From: Eledone cirrhosa
Lineage: Eukaryota; Mollusca; Cephalopoda; Octopoda; Eledonidae
Reading direction: 5' to 3'
Assembly (NCBI GenBank): GCA_964016885.1
Contig: OZ024740.1
Location: 152,001 to 216,000, forward strand
Length of the DNA: 64,000 bases
The position numbers and the translations under genes were made by a program. Within the stretch, counting starts at the first letter, position 1; each line of letters starts with the position of its first letter. Below the pieces are notes generated by a model. That model worked only from the letters and a program-made list of their open reading frames with translations, was not told where the DNA came from and did not search any database. Shown piece after piece: positions 23,325-33,342 of this stretch.

Positions 23325-23453
23325 CACAAGGCCAGCAATTTTGGGGGAGGGGAAAGTTGATTAAATTGACCCCAGTGCGTGACTGGTACTTTATTTTTAT
23401 TGATCACTGGAAGGCAAAGCTGACTTTCATTTGATTTCAACTCAGAATACAGA
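23325..23453 (-). mobile_element. Octopus-type tRNA-derived SINE (partial)
   Basis: The plus strand reads GGCACAAGGCCAGCAATTTT, GGGGGAGGGG, then ACCCCAGTGCGTGACTGGTA, AAGGCAAAGCTGAC and TTTCAACTCAGAAT. This is the reverse complement of a cephalopod SINE body followed by its box-B-like segment. The tRNA-like head beyond box B is missing or too divergent to see. It sits directly before the 25/28-bp array. Confidence 0.8.
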
Positions 23454-23504
23454 AGTCTGGAATAAATCAGTCATTTAATTACTGGCTGTTAAAATGATTG
23501 AGGA

Positions 23505-25995
23505 TAATTTCTACTACACTGGGGATGTTTATATATTTCTACACTGGGGTTGTTTATATATTTCTACACTGGGGTTGTTTATATATTTCTACACTGGGGA
23601 TGTTTATATATTTCTACTACACTGGTGATGTTTATATATGTCTACTACACTGGGGATGTTTATATATTTCTACTACACTGGGGATGTTTATATATTTCTA
23701 CACTGGGGATGTTTATATATTTCTACACTGGGGTTGTTTATATATTTCTACTACACTGGGGTTGTTTATATATTTCTACTACACTGGGGATGTTTATATA
23801 TTTCTACACTGGGGTTGTTTATATATTTCTACACTGAGGTTGTTTATATATTTCTACTACACTGGGGTTGTTTATATATTTCTACTACACTGGGGTTGTT
23901 TATATATTTCTACTACACTGGGGAAGTTTATATATTTCTACTACACTGGGGATGTTTATATATTTCTACTACACTGTGGATGTTTATATATTTCTACACT
24001 GGGGTTGTTTATATATTTCTACACTGAGGTTGTTTATATATTTCTACTACACTGGGGATGTTTATATATTTCTACACTGGGGATGTTTATATATTTCTAC
24101 TACACTGGGGATGTTTATATATTTCTACACTGGGGTTGTTTATATATTTCTACACTGGGGATGTTTATATATTTCTACTACACTGGGGAAGTTTATATAT
24201 TTCTACACTGGGGTTGTTTATATATTTCTACTACACTGGGGATGTTTATATATTTCTACTACACTGGGGTTGTTTATATATTTCTACTACACTGGGGTTG
24301 TTTATATATTTCCACACTTTGGTTGTTTATATATTTCCACACTTTGGTTGTTTATATATTTCTACACTGGGGATGTTTATATATTTCTACACTGGGGTTG
24401 TTTATATATTTCTACACTGGGGATGTTTATATATTTCTACTACACTGGGGATGTTTATATATTTCTACACTGGGGATGTTTATATATTTCTACACTGGGG
24501 ATGTTTATATATTTCTACACTGGGGTTGTTTATATATTTCTACTACACTGGGGATGTTTATATATTTCTACACTGGGGATGTTTATATATTTCTACACTG
24601 GGGTTGTTTATATATTTCTACTACACTGGGGTTGTTTATATATTTCTACACTGGGGTTGTTTATATATTTCTACACTGGGGATGTTTATATATTTCTACT
24701 ACACTGGGGATGTTTATATATTTCTACTACAATGCGGATGTTTATATATTTCTACACTGGGGATGTTTATATATTTCTACTACACTGGGGTTGTTTATAT
24801 ATGTCTACTACACTGGAGATGGTTATATATTTCTACACTGTGGTTGTTTATATATTTCTACACTGGGGATGTTTATATATTTCTACTACACTGGGGATGT
24901 TTATATATTTCTACTACACTGGGGATGTTTATATATTTCTACACTGGGGTTGTTTATATATTTCTATTACACTGGGGTTGTATATATATTTCTACACTGG
25001 GGATGTTTATATATTTCTACTACACTGGGGATGTTTATATATTTCTACTACACTGGGGATGTTTATATATTTCTACTACACTGGGGATGTTTATATATTT
25101 TTACACTGGGGTTGTTTATATATTTCTACTACACTGGGGTTGTTTATATATTTCTACACTGGGGTTGTTTATATATTTCTACACTGGGGATGTTTATATA
25201 TTTCTACACTGGGGATGTTTATATATTTCTACACTGGGGATGTTTATATATTTCTACACTGGGGTTGTTTATATATTTCTACACTGGGGTTGTTTATATA
25301 TTTCTACTACACTGGGGTTGTTTATATATTTCTACACTGGGGTTGTTTATATATTTCTACACTGGGGATGTTTATATATTTCTACTACACTGGGGATGTT
25401 TATATATTTCTACTACAATGCGGATGTTTATATATTTCTACACTGGGGATGTTTATATATTTCTACACTGGGGATGTTTATATATTTCTACTACACTGGG
25501 GTTGTTTATATATGTCTACTACACTGGAGATGGTTATATATTTCTACACTGTGGTTGTTTATATATTTCTACACTGGGGATGTTTATATATTTCTACTAC
25601 ACTGGGGATGTTTATATATTTCTACTACACTGGGGATGTTTATATATTTCTACACTGGGGTTGTTTATATATTTCTATTACACTGGGGTTGTATATATAT
25701 TTCCACACTGGGGATGTTTATATATTTCTACTACACTGGGGATGTTTATATATTTCTACTACACTGGGGATGTTTATATATTTCTACTACACTGGGGATG
25801 TTTATATATTTTTACACTGGGGTTGTTTATATATTTCTACTACACTGGGGTTGTTTATATATTTCTACACTGGGGTTGTTTATATATTTCTACACTGGGG
25901 TTGTTTATATATTTCTACAACACTGTGGATGTTTATATATTTCTACTACACTGGGGATGTTTATATATTTCTACACTGGGGATGTTTATATATTA
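23505..25995 (+). repeat. Tandem array, 25-bp and 28-bp units
   Basis: The unit is TTTATATATTTCTACACTGG plus GGATG or GGTTG (25 bp). A 28-bp form has an extra TAC (CTACTACACTGG). Length divided by unit gives about 90-95 copies. Both unit lengths leave remainder 1 when divided by 3, and neither contains a stop in any plus-strand frame. All three forward frames are therefore open for 650-832 codons, while the minus strand has stops. An internal segment around 24729-25110 recurs at 25415-25820 with an offset of 686 and then 711 bp. I treat it as a minisatellite and not as a gene. Confidence 0.95.
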
Positions 25996-26059
25996 ATTGC
26001 CACAATCTAGTAAAATAACCAAGTTTCCTCATTATTATACTAGTCTAGGGCGAAGGATT

Positions 26060-26163
26060 GGCACTATCAGTGGAGCATCAAACAGCATGCTTAGCAGCAT
26101 CAAGTTATGGCTCTTTATGTTCTGAGTTGAAATCCTGCCGAGGTTAGCTTTGCCTTTCATCCT
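26060..26163 (+). mobile_element. Octopus-type SINE, tRNA-like head half
   Basis: A sequence with an A-box-like CAGTGGAGCATCAAACAGC is followed by TTGAAATCCTGCCGAGGTTA (box B with one change) and CTTTGCCTTTCATCCTT. It is the 5' half of the SINE that is complete at 28450-28660. The 3' half is replaced at about 26164 by the RTE-like LINE relic. Confidence 0.75.
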
Positions 26164-26164
26164 T

Positions 26165-26640
26165 TCTGGGTTCTTCTTCACCCACTTATTCCTGAGAGGG
26201 TCGTGGGGGCAGAGTCCTCAAACACTCCTTCCAGCAGGTCCTGTCAAAAGAAACCGTCTCCAATTGATCTGGCTGGATCACCAAGACCAGCCAAGCTCAT
26301 GGATGTTATCCAACCATCCATCTTGCTTGGCGGTCTACTTCTGGGTCTCCTGCCGGTTGGTTTTGCCCATAAAATCTATGCAACAATTCTTTCCTGAGAC
26401 ATTCTAACCACATGCCAATAGTATCGAAGCTGTGATCTCTTAATTCAGAGAAGTATCGGCTCTACCTGGGGTGACTCTCAGATCTCTGGGCTATGCATTG
26501 TATTGAGTAACGTTACTCCAAAAATCCATCAAAAGAACACCATTTCAGCTGCTTGTATTCATGATTGTATTCTTTCAGTCATTACCCAAGATTCATGGCC
26601 ATATGTAAGGGTTGACATGAATACCGAATTGGGCTTTATG
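26165..26640 (-). pseudogene. RTE-like LINE C-terminal relic
   Basis: The minus strand, read across frames, gives YGHESWVMTERI, then IERSQLRYYWHVVRMSQER-like sequence, PTGRRPRSRPPSKMDGW and LAGLGDPA. This is the conserved C-terminal region after the reverse transcriptase in RTE-type LINEs (YGHESWV, RSQLRWFGHV.RMP and PTGKRPRGRPRTRW in the family, from memory). Several stops and frameshifts are present, for example before LAGLG. It differs from the main LINE of this window. It is an old, dead fragment joined to the SINE half at 26060-26163. Confidence 0.75.
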
Positions 26641-27080
26641 CCTACCTCCCTTCTTCTGATTACTGAATGTTGAAGGTGGTGCATTACTGTACAAGCTCCT
26701 GCAATTTCTTTCTGGGTTGAAAAAGAACAGTGCCCTCACCTCCATCTACAAGATCCCTTCTAATTTTCTTTGTTGTCATTGCCCCACCCTCATCTGATCT
26801 CATGATGGCATTAGATCTATTTAACAATCTCCACAGACAGCCACCTATTCTCCTATTTACTCTACACTGGCACTCAATAAGGTATGACTTCAGTCCTATC
26901 TATATTCACTTCCCTCCCTCCCAGGCTATGTACAAGCATCAGATCCACTTACAACCATACATCCTACAACTACCTCCTCCTCTATACTGCCAATCAAAGC
27001 CACTATCACTACTCTACACTGCCCCTCTCCTCCAATCTATTCTTAACACTTTTCTATTGCCCTATCTAATGGAAAATAAA
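26641..27080. other. Unassigned CT-rich sequence
   Basis: The frame at 26730-27260 is open but consists of CT-rich low-information residues and runs into transposon sequence. I see no domain and do not call a gene. Confidence 0.5.
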
Positions 27081-27475
27081 AATAATAATGATGATAATGA
27101 AAATTATTGTGTACAGTGTTCAGGTGCACTACAATTCATCAAAGGTGCATGTATAGTACATAGAATAATTGTTTCTACTTTTGGCACAAGGCCAGCAATT
27201 ACCCAGTGCATTACTGGCACTTTATTTTATCAACCCCATAAGGATGAAAGGCAAAGTTAACCTCGGCGGGATTTGAACTCATAGAATAATGTACACATGT
27301 CAGAAAAATGAACAAAGTATGAGCCATGATATACATACAGACACACACATTCGTGCATGTGTATGGAGGGGGAATGTCAGGTATAGTGTTGGAGAATTTC
27401 AGGAAGCATAGAAGTTTTGAAGGATGCAGTGTCCCGACAGCTGTTGCAGGTAGTTCTATGCTTCAGTAACTCTGA
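27081..27475 (-). mobile_element. CR1-like LINE 3' end with a nested SINE
   Basis: The two flanks, 27081-27169 and 27281-27475, match the 3' end of the CR1-like LINE at 52062-52310. Shared strings include TTCAGGTGCACTACAA, AGCATAGAAGTTTTGAAGG/AGCATGAGGGTTTTAAAGG and GATGCAGTGTC. On the minus strand the end of the RT C-terminal region is visible near 27480-27400 (AEAWNKLPA-like). An AAT-rich 3' tail lies at 27078-27100. The element is interrupted by the SINE at 27170-27280. Confidence 0.75.
27170..27280 (-). mobile_element. Octopus-type SINE inserted in a CR1-like LINE tail
   Basis: The plus strand reads TTTTGGCACAAGGCCAGCAA, then ACCCAGTGCATTACTGG, AAGGCAAAGTTAACCTCGG and CGGGATTTGAACTC. This is a minus-strand SINE truncated in its tRNA-like head, since nothing lies beyond box B. 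It is flanked by the direct repeat ATAGAATAAT at 27160-27169 and 27281-27290. The same LINE at 52110-52130 has no such insert. This supports a target-primed insertion. Confidence 0.9.
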
Positions 27476-27514
27476 TGATGATGGTAATGCTATATATATA
27501 CCACACACTTCCTA

Positions 27515-27645
27515 CAATTTCCATCTACCAACTACACTCAAAAGAAATTGCTCAGTCAGGAGCTACATTAAAAGACACAGCCCCTAATTTACCATGCAGT
27601 AGGACTGAACTTAAAACCATGTGGTTGTAAAGCTCTGTCTGCACT
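27515..27645 (-). mobile_element. Second tRNA-derived SINE family, degenerate copy
   Basis: In reverse complement this reads ACAACCACATGGTTTTAAGT, then TCAGTCCTACTGCATGG and GGGGCTGTGTCTTTTAATGT. This resembles the very common cephalopod SINE body with ACCACATGGTT, TTCAGTCCCACTG and GGCAAGTGTCTTCTACTAT (from memory). It is divergent and its ends are not sharp. Confidence 0.6.
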
Positions 27646-28077
27646 TAAATATGGATACAAAAGAGTTAAACTTAAAGCAATTTCCTCTACGGGGGAGACA
27701 GGAAAGAATACTGAATGGATTCCCTAATGATTTCCTTCAGTAATTAAATCAACACAATTTAACGAACTTCCACTGGAAAACTTACAAGGAACTTTGGTAA
27801 GTTAGTGATATAATGTTCCACAAAATTGTAAAATGGTTAGCAATAGAGATGGAAGCATGCATGACTACAGTCACTAATCTGTTAGAAGATGAGAACTAGG
27901 AAAATTGTGTTGGCTCAAAAGGAAAAGATTCTGAGGATGTAAGGATGTAGGTTGGTAAGAAGTAAGAAGATATTTCTTTTAATAAGAAAACCCATTCTGT
28001 AGATAGCTTAGTGTTAACATATTTAATGCTGGGGGCATCAAACATTTCATTTGAAATATTTTATACATTGAAGAGTG
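27646..28077. other. Unassigned AT-rich sequence
   Basis: No open frame with a domain, no RNA gene and no repeat that I recognise. Confidence 0.5.
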
Positions 28078-28340
28078 GTTAAATAGTTTGCTTTGCAGCA
28101 TGTAGTTTGGGGCTCAATTCCACTGCATGACAACTCAGGAAAATGTCTTACATTACTATAGCCTCAGGCTGACTAATGTCTTGTGAGTGAAATATGGTAG
28201 ACGGATACTGTGCTAAAGCCCAGTCATAGAAACATTGCCAAAGATGGAACATAAAGATGACAAATACCCTGTGAGTTAAATATGGTAGATGGATACTGTG
28301 CTAAAGTCCAGTCTTAGAAACATTGCCAAAGATGAAACAT
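28078..28340 (+). mobile_element. Second-family SINE copy with an 88-bp tandem duplication
   Basis: 28085-28230 carries GGGGCTCAATTCCACTGCAT (box-B-like), AAAATGTCTTACATTACTAT, AGCCTCAGGCTGAC and TTGTGAGTGAAATATGGTAG. This matches the same SINE type as 27515-27645. Its 3' part is duplicated: TGGTAGACGGATACTGTGCT at 28195 recurs with TGGTAGATGGATACTGTGCT at 28283, an offset of 88 bp. The duplication continues through CATTGCCAAAGATG. Confidence 0.7.
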
Positions 28341-28449
28341 AAGAGTGAAGTGTAGTACTCTGACCTATCTATCAGAGCATTAACTCTCAATAAACATTGA
28401 CTCAGCCTGTGAAAATGCATCCAATCCATGCCTGCATAACAAGCAAATA

Positions 28450-28660
28450 TGACTGGCAGTATTGGTAGAGCATCAGACAATATGCTTTGCAGCATAGAGT
28501 TACGGCTATTTACATTCTGAATTCAAATCCCGCCGAGGTTAGCTTTGCCTTTCATCCTTATGGGGTCGATAAAATAAAGTACCAGTAATGTACTGGAATC
28601 GATTTAATCGTCTTTCCTTTCCTCCAAAATTATTGACCTTGTGCCTAAATCAGAAGACAA
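28450..28660 (+). mobile_element. Octopus-type tRNA-derived SINE, nearly full length
   Basis: The head has an A-box-like TGGTAGAGCATCAGAC and a B-box-like ATTCAAATCCCGCCGAGGTT. The conserved body GCTTTGCCTTTCATCCTTAT, GGGGTCGATAAAATAAAGTA, CCAGTAATGTACTGGAATCG and AAATTATTGACCTTGTGCCT follows. This is the most complete copy besides 51848-52033. Internal RNA polymerase III promoters are expected for this class. Confidence 0.85.
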
Positions 28661-28892
28661 TATGATTTAATATCCATTCTTCAATACTGGAATGAGTTGG
28701 ACAGTTAGTACTTAGTCTGAGCTTCAGACCTGACAGACATGTTTACATATGATACAGCATTTTACAGAGTGTACTGGGTACATTTTATATATATATGTGT
28801 GTATATATATATATATAACAAAGGAATTGTGGTAAGGAACCAGATGGACCATAACGCACCAGAGTACTCAATACTTAGGGCAGTAGAGTGGG
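28661..28892. other. Short unassigned stretch with TA/GT repeat
   Basis: A TATATGTGTGTATATATATA run (28789-28815) precedes the outer end of the Penelope pair. Nothing else is recognised. Confidence 0.5.
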
Positions 28893-30287
28893 AAATAGGA
28901 ACAAGTATGACCCCGATGGCAGAGCTCAAGCCGTTTCGACGGCTATTTCTGGACTAAATTAGAATTTTTAGCCTGGTGAATAAATAGCCGAGCTTTTCAA
29001 GGGGGTACTTCCTTATATGGGAAGATTGTAGTTGTCAAGAGGATTGGTTAAAATTTGTTGTAAACACAAATAAGTCTATCATGGCATTTGGTGGAGGGTA
29101 GGGGTGGCTGAACTTGCCTGTAGAACAAAAGGGGAGTGACAGGAGTGGTCAAGCATTAAAAGTGATATGTATACAGCAGATTCTGAGGATAGAGTATGAA
29201 GTGGAGGAGGGAGGTTACAGAATAGGTAAATCGAATGAGAGTAGGAGACAATAAAATATAACAGAAAGAAATAAAAAAATATATAAAATTAGATAGAGAA
29301 ATAAATAAAAAAAATCACGATGCTATCTTACAATTACAGATTAATAAGTTGAGAATAGAAAAAACTTGTAAAAATTGAGTAGTACCAGAACTGATATAGA
29401 ATTAAAGGGGTTTAACATGTCTGCTATATGTAGTTAGTAAAACGTATTCGGCCAATTCTATCTTAAGATTACAGGGGTGGGAGAACTGGTGCTACAGAGG
29501 CCCGATGGGCTGCATCAGGGTAGGTGAAGGGGAGAAGCAGACGAGGAAGAAAATAGGGGTGGAAGGAAGTGATAGGATGAGACAGGAGGAAGAATCCAAA
29601 GAGGAAAAAAGAAAAGAAAAGAGATACATCTACCTGGTCTGTACTATTGGGGTTGTACTCTTTGAGGGTGAGGAGCCCATCATCCCGGTGAGTTTAAATA
29701 GTAGGAATAATCCTATAAGATCTGTGACCTCGGCCAAATCCGTCGCGCCCATACTGACGTCGAAGGGGGATTCGGGAGCTCTCTTTATCCACTTAGAGTT
29801 GTCAAAAAGAAGGACTGTCTTCCTGGCGTGAAGAATGATATTTCTTTCCTGCTCAGTGATGGGTGTGAGTGTCTCGGCAAAGTCCAAGGCGGCCGTAAGG
29901 AGCGGTAAGGTAATAGATGCATAGCAACTCTCTATCTCAAACTGGATGAATTTTGTGTCTCGTTTGTCCTCCATATTCCTGAACCATGAGATTACTTCCT
30001 GGGTGCTGACCCATAGGTTAAGTCTCACGTTTTGCTTAACTTTTGGTATAACTCGGTCTAGGATCTTTTTACTGATTCTCCCTATGTCCAACTTCGTTGG
30101 GTTTATAAGCCTAATGGATGGTTTGCGGTCGAAGTCGGATTTGTGGTCCTGCAGTGTGAAGTAGGGAGTCCGTGGGTCTAGGGGTTCAGTGCAGTCGGCG
30201 ACCCCGAGGCTGGAGATAATTTGTTGTCCATCTCGATTTATGTCCTCGATAATTGAATGGTTAGCCTTTTTATAGGTGGAGTTTAGG
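28893..30287 (-). mobile_element. Penelope-like element, internally deleted minus-strand copy
   Basis: The 3' tail (28893-29625) is the reverse complement of 32030-32757. The coding start (29630-30285) encodes the region before the RT (NHSIIEDINRDGQQII-like, TPYFTLQDHKSDFD) and the first half of the RT through DLIGLFLLFKLT. Compared with the plus copy it lacks about 33 bp just before YRDD. It also lacks about 1.1 kb between positions equivalent to 30905 and 32024, removing the rest of the RT and the GIY-YIG nuclease. It reaches further 5' than the plus copy and abuts it head to head near 30288-30293. Confidence 0.9.
29630..30091 (-). pseudogene. Truncated Penelope-type reverse transcriptase
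   Basis: This 153-residue open frame is nearly identical to residues 49-182 of the plus-strand RT. It contains IGRISKKILDRVIPKVK, the changed motif A (QFEIESCYASIT) and FDVSMGATDLAEVTDLIGLF. After LFKLT it runs through the deletion into tail sequence (STTPIVQTR) and ends. Without YRDD it cannot be an active enzyme. Confidence 0.88.
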
Positions 30288-31490
30288 CTGCTTCAGCCTC
30301 GGGGTCGCCGACCGCTTGAACCCTTAGACCCACGGACTCCCTACTTCACACTGCAGGACCACAAATCCGACTTCGACCGCAAACCATCCATTAGGCTTAT
30401 AAACCCAACGAAGTTGGACATAGGGAGAATCAGTAAAAAGATCCTAGACCGAGTTATACCAAAAGTTAAGCAAAACGTGAGACTTAACCTATGGGTCAGC
30501 ACCCAGGAAGTAATCTCATGGTTCAGGAATATGGAGGACAAACGAGACACAAAATTCATCCAGTTTGAGATAGAGAGTTGCTATGCATCTATTACCTTAC
30601 CGCTCCTTACAGCCGCCTTGGACTTTGCCGAGACACTCACACCCATCACTGAGCAGGAAAGAAATATAATTCTCCACGCCAGGAAGACAGTCCTTCTTTT
30701 TGACAACTCTAAGTGGGTAAAGAGAGCTCCCGAATCCCCCTTCGACGTCAGTATGGGCGCGACGGATTTGGCCGAGGTCACAGATCTTATAGGATTATTC
30801 CTACTATTTAAACTCACCAAAATGTTTCCTGCATTCAGCGGTGGATTGTACCGGGATGATTGGCTCCTCGCCCTCAAAGGGTACAACCCCAGTAGTACAG
30901 ACCGGGTCCATAAACAACTAATCAACTTCTTCTGGGACTGGGGATTTAAAATCACCCTACGAACGTCCCTAACCCAAGTCAATTTCCTGGACGTTACACT
31001 TAACCTCAAAAATGATCTGTACTACCGATACAGGAAACCAAACGACAACTTGCACTACATCCACCACCGTTCAAACCATCCTAGAGACATCACCAACAAC
31101 CTGGTTAAAAACATCTCCCTCCACATATCTTGTTTGTCCGCTAATGAGCAGATATTCAACGAACACGTGCCTCATTACAACCAGGCCCTCAAGCAGAGTG
31201 GCTTCCGGGAGGAAATATCCTTTTATCCAGCTTCCCTTAGCGGTTCCAGCAGGCGACACCGCCACTCACGCAACGTAACATGGTTCAATCCTCCCCATAA
31301 TGCCGAGGTGGCAACACCTATCGAGAAAATCTTCTTTAGACTCCTCGAAAAACACTTTCCACTACAACACCGCTACCACAACATAATCAACACAAACACC
31401 ATCAAACTCTCCTACAGCACCACACCTAACTTCGCACAAAACATCGTCTGCTCAAACAACAAAAAAACTCAACCTCTATGGAAGAAATAA
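30276..31490 (+). pseudogene. Penelope-type reverse transcriptase
   Basis: The open frame is 404 codons, but the apparent start is a GTG inside the opposite element, so the true start is lost. Visible in order are TPYFTLQDHKSDFD (family L-K-D-H-K motif), SIRLINPTKLDIGRISKKIL, motif A region QFEIESCYASIT (residues about 97-107), FDVSMGATDLAEVTDLIGLF, motif C GLYRDDWLLALKGY (YRDD at residues 192-195), INFLDVTLNL-like VNFLDVTLNLKNDLYYRYRK, and SRNVTWFNPPHNAEV. The expected motif A aspartate is glutamate (residue 98). The frame ends at a stop at 31488-31490, just after a run of seven A near 31461. The nuclease continues in another frame, so a homopolymer frameshift split the protein. Confidence 0.9.
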
Positions 31491-32757
31491 CCTAGACATC
31501 AGTGGTGAGCCAACCACGAGGTGTAACTGCCCTGATAGATCTACATGCCCCCTCAACAACAGATGCCGAGAACGTAACGTGATCTACCAGTGCAACGTGA
31601 GAACGGACCCCTCCAACAAAGCTTATATAGGATTAACCACGTGTGACTTCAAAACCCGGCTCTACCAACACCGACATACTTTCCGAAACCCGGTCCGGCG
31701 ACATGCCACTACACTTTCGGGCCACATCTGGGACCTCCAAGATAATAATATAACCTTAAATCTCACTTGGAGCTTACTGTCCAAAGCTAACTCTTACACG
31801 GGAGGACGCCGTCCGTGTAACTTATGCTCGGAGGAAACATTACAAAAGCTGTTTTCGAAGGATCAACTCCTAAATAAGAAAGAGGAACTGGTAACCGCAT
31901 GCAAACACAGATTGTGTAGGACTTACCTCGCCCTCAAACCCCATAACGACCCGGGTGAGTAGACATGGGCTGATACCCCCCTACTTGCCGAATAAGTTAG
32001 GGGAAACCCCAGCTTACTTAGTTAGATGTATCTCTTTTCTTTTTTCCTCTGTCTTCTTCTTCCTCCTGTCTCATCCTATCATTTCCTTCCACCCCCTATT
32101 TTCTTCCTCACCTGCTTCTCCCCTTCGCCTACCCTGATGCAGCCCATCGGGCCTCTGTAGCATCAGTTCCTCCACCCCTGTAATCTTAAGATAGAATTGG
32201 CCGAATACGTTTTACTAACTACATATAGCAGACATGTTAAACCCCTTTAATTCTATATCAGTTCTGGTACTACTCAATTTTTACAAGTTTTTTCTATTCT
32301 CAACTTATTAATCTGTAATTGTAAGATAGCATTGTGATTTTTTTTATTCATTTCTCTATCTAATTTTATATATTTTTTTTATTTCTTTCTGTTATATTTT
32401 ATTGTCTCCTACTCTCATTCGATTTACCTATTCTGTAACCTCCCTCCTCCACTTCATACACTATCCTCAGAATCTGCTGTATACATATCACTTTCAATGC
32501 TTGACCACTCCTGTCACTCCCCTATTGTTCTACAGGCAAGTTCAGCCACCCCTACCCTCCACCAAATGCCATGATAGACTTATTTGTGTTTACAACAAAT
32601 TTTAACCAATCCTCTTGACAACTACAATCTTCCCATATAAGGAAGTACCCCCTTGAAAAGCTCGGCTATTTATTCACCAGGCTAAAAATTCTAATTTAGT
32701 CCAGAAATAGCCGTCGAAACGGCTTGAGCTCTGCCGTCGGGGTCATACTTTTTCCTA
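30293..32757 (+). mobile_element. Penelope-like element, longer plus-strand copy
   Basis: This copy has RT (to 31490), a cysteine-rich linker and GIY-YIG nuclease (to 31962), then a tail of about 0.8 kb that is CT-rich at 32030-32130. The nuclease lies C-terminal to the RT, as in canonical Penelope-like elements and unlike the permuted N-terminal type. The 5' end is truncated at 30293 within the region before the RT, so the start of the protein is missing. The outer end near 32757 meets a TA repeat and then the small transposon at 32783. Confidence 0.9.
31491..31965 (+). pseudogene. Penelope GIY-YIG endonuclease domain
   Basis: After the frameshift the new frame carries a cysteine linker (CNCPDRSTCPLNNRC, about 31531-31575). 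It then gives the open part from 31579: VIYQCNV, KAYIGLTTCDFKTRLYQH (YIG with the following arginine), TLSGHIWDLQ, WSLLSKANSY, RPCNLCSEETLQKLF and ELVTACKHRLC. These match the GIY-YIG nuclease typical of Penelope-like elements, which cuts the target DNA for insertion. The second cysteine pair CNLC and the final histidine-rich HR region are family-typical. It ends at a stop at 31960-31962. The domain itself seems intact. Confidence 0.9.
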
Positions 32758-32782
32758 TATATATGTATATATATATATACAT

Positions 32783-33342
32783 ACAGGGTGCGGACGACAT
32801 CTGTTCACAATTTTCAACTGCTAATTTTATGCAAATTTTTTTTACTTACGTTGTCACTCTTGTCTTCATAAAAACAGTGACTATATTTCCATTATTTATT
32901 TTCAGAATAATTGATTATGAATAATTTTGAACCTCCAAATTTGTGGAAAAGGTACAGAGTTCTTCTTGGAAACCGCGTTGGGAGGACAAAAAAGGAAATG
33001 TCATACTTTCTCAGCGTCAGCAGGAGAATGGTGTTTCATCCTAGACTTGTTTGTGTGAGGCGCAGTGGAATGAGACACCAACAGATCTAGCTGCAATACG
33101 AAAGACAATCTGAAGGCCAGGATCACAAGTGCCTTTAGGGGCCTAAGTCCGGGGACAGTGACGAAGGCCTGTAGCCGGCTCCGAGGCCGTCATCAAAGCA
33201 AATGGCAGGTTTATCGAGTGAGATCGAAAGAACAAGTCATGAAGACAAACTGACCCAAGTTTGATAAATATATCTTAAAAAATAAAACTACTGTGTTATT
33301 TTTTCCTAGACAGTAATCTTGCAAACACATATTGTCCGCACC

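Noticed and set aside
23498..26018. Three overlapping plus-strand open frames of 650-832 codons
   Set aside because: They are the three frames of a 25/28-bp tandem repeat without stops. The peptide is periodic, no domain is visible, and frame openness follows from the unit.
26730..27260. 176-codon open frame as a host gene
   Set aside because: Low-information CT-rich translation that runs into the CR1-like tail and SINE. No domain.
30341..31009. Minus-strand frames opposite the Penelope RT
   Set aside because: Antisense shadows. The real RT lies on the plus strand with ordered motifs.
32695..32740. Possible hammerhead ribozyme in the Penelope tail (GTCGAAACGGC and GCCGTC)
   Set aside because: GAAAC and a GTC site with a pairable stem are present, but I cannot find the CTGATGA core in the right place. 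Penelope elements are known to carry hammerheads, so a motif search with relaxed settings would decide.
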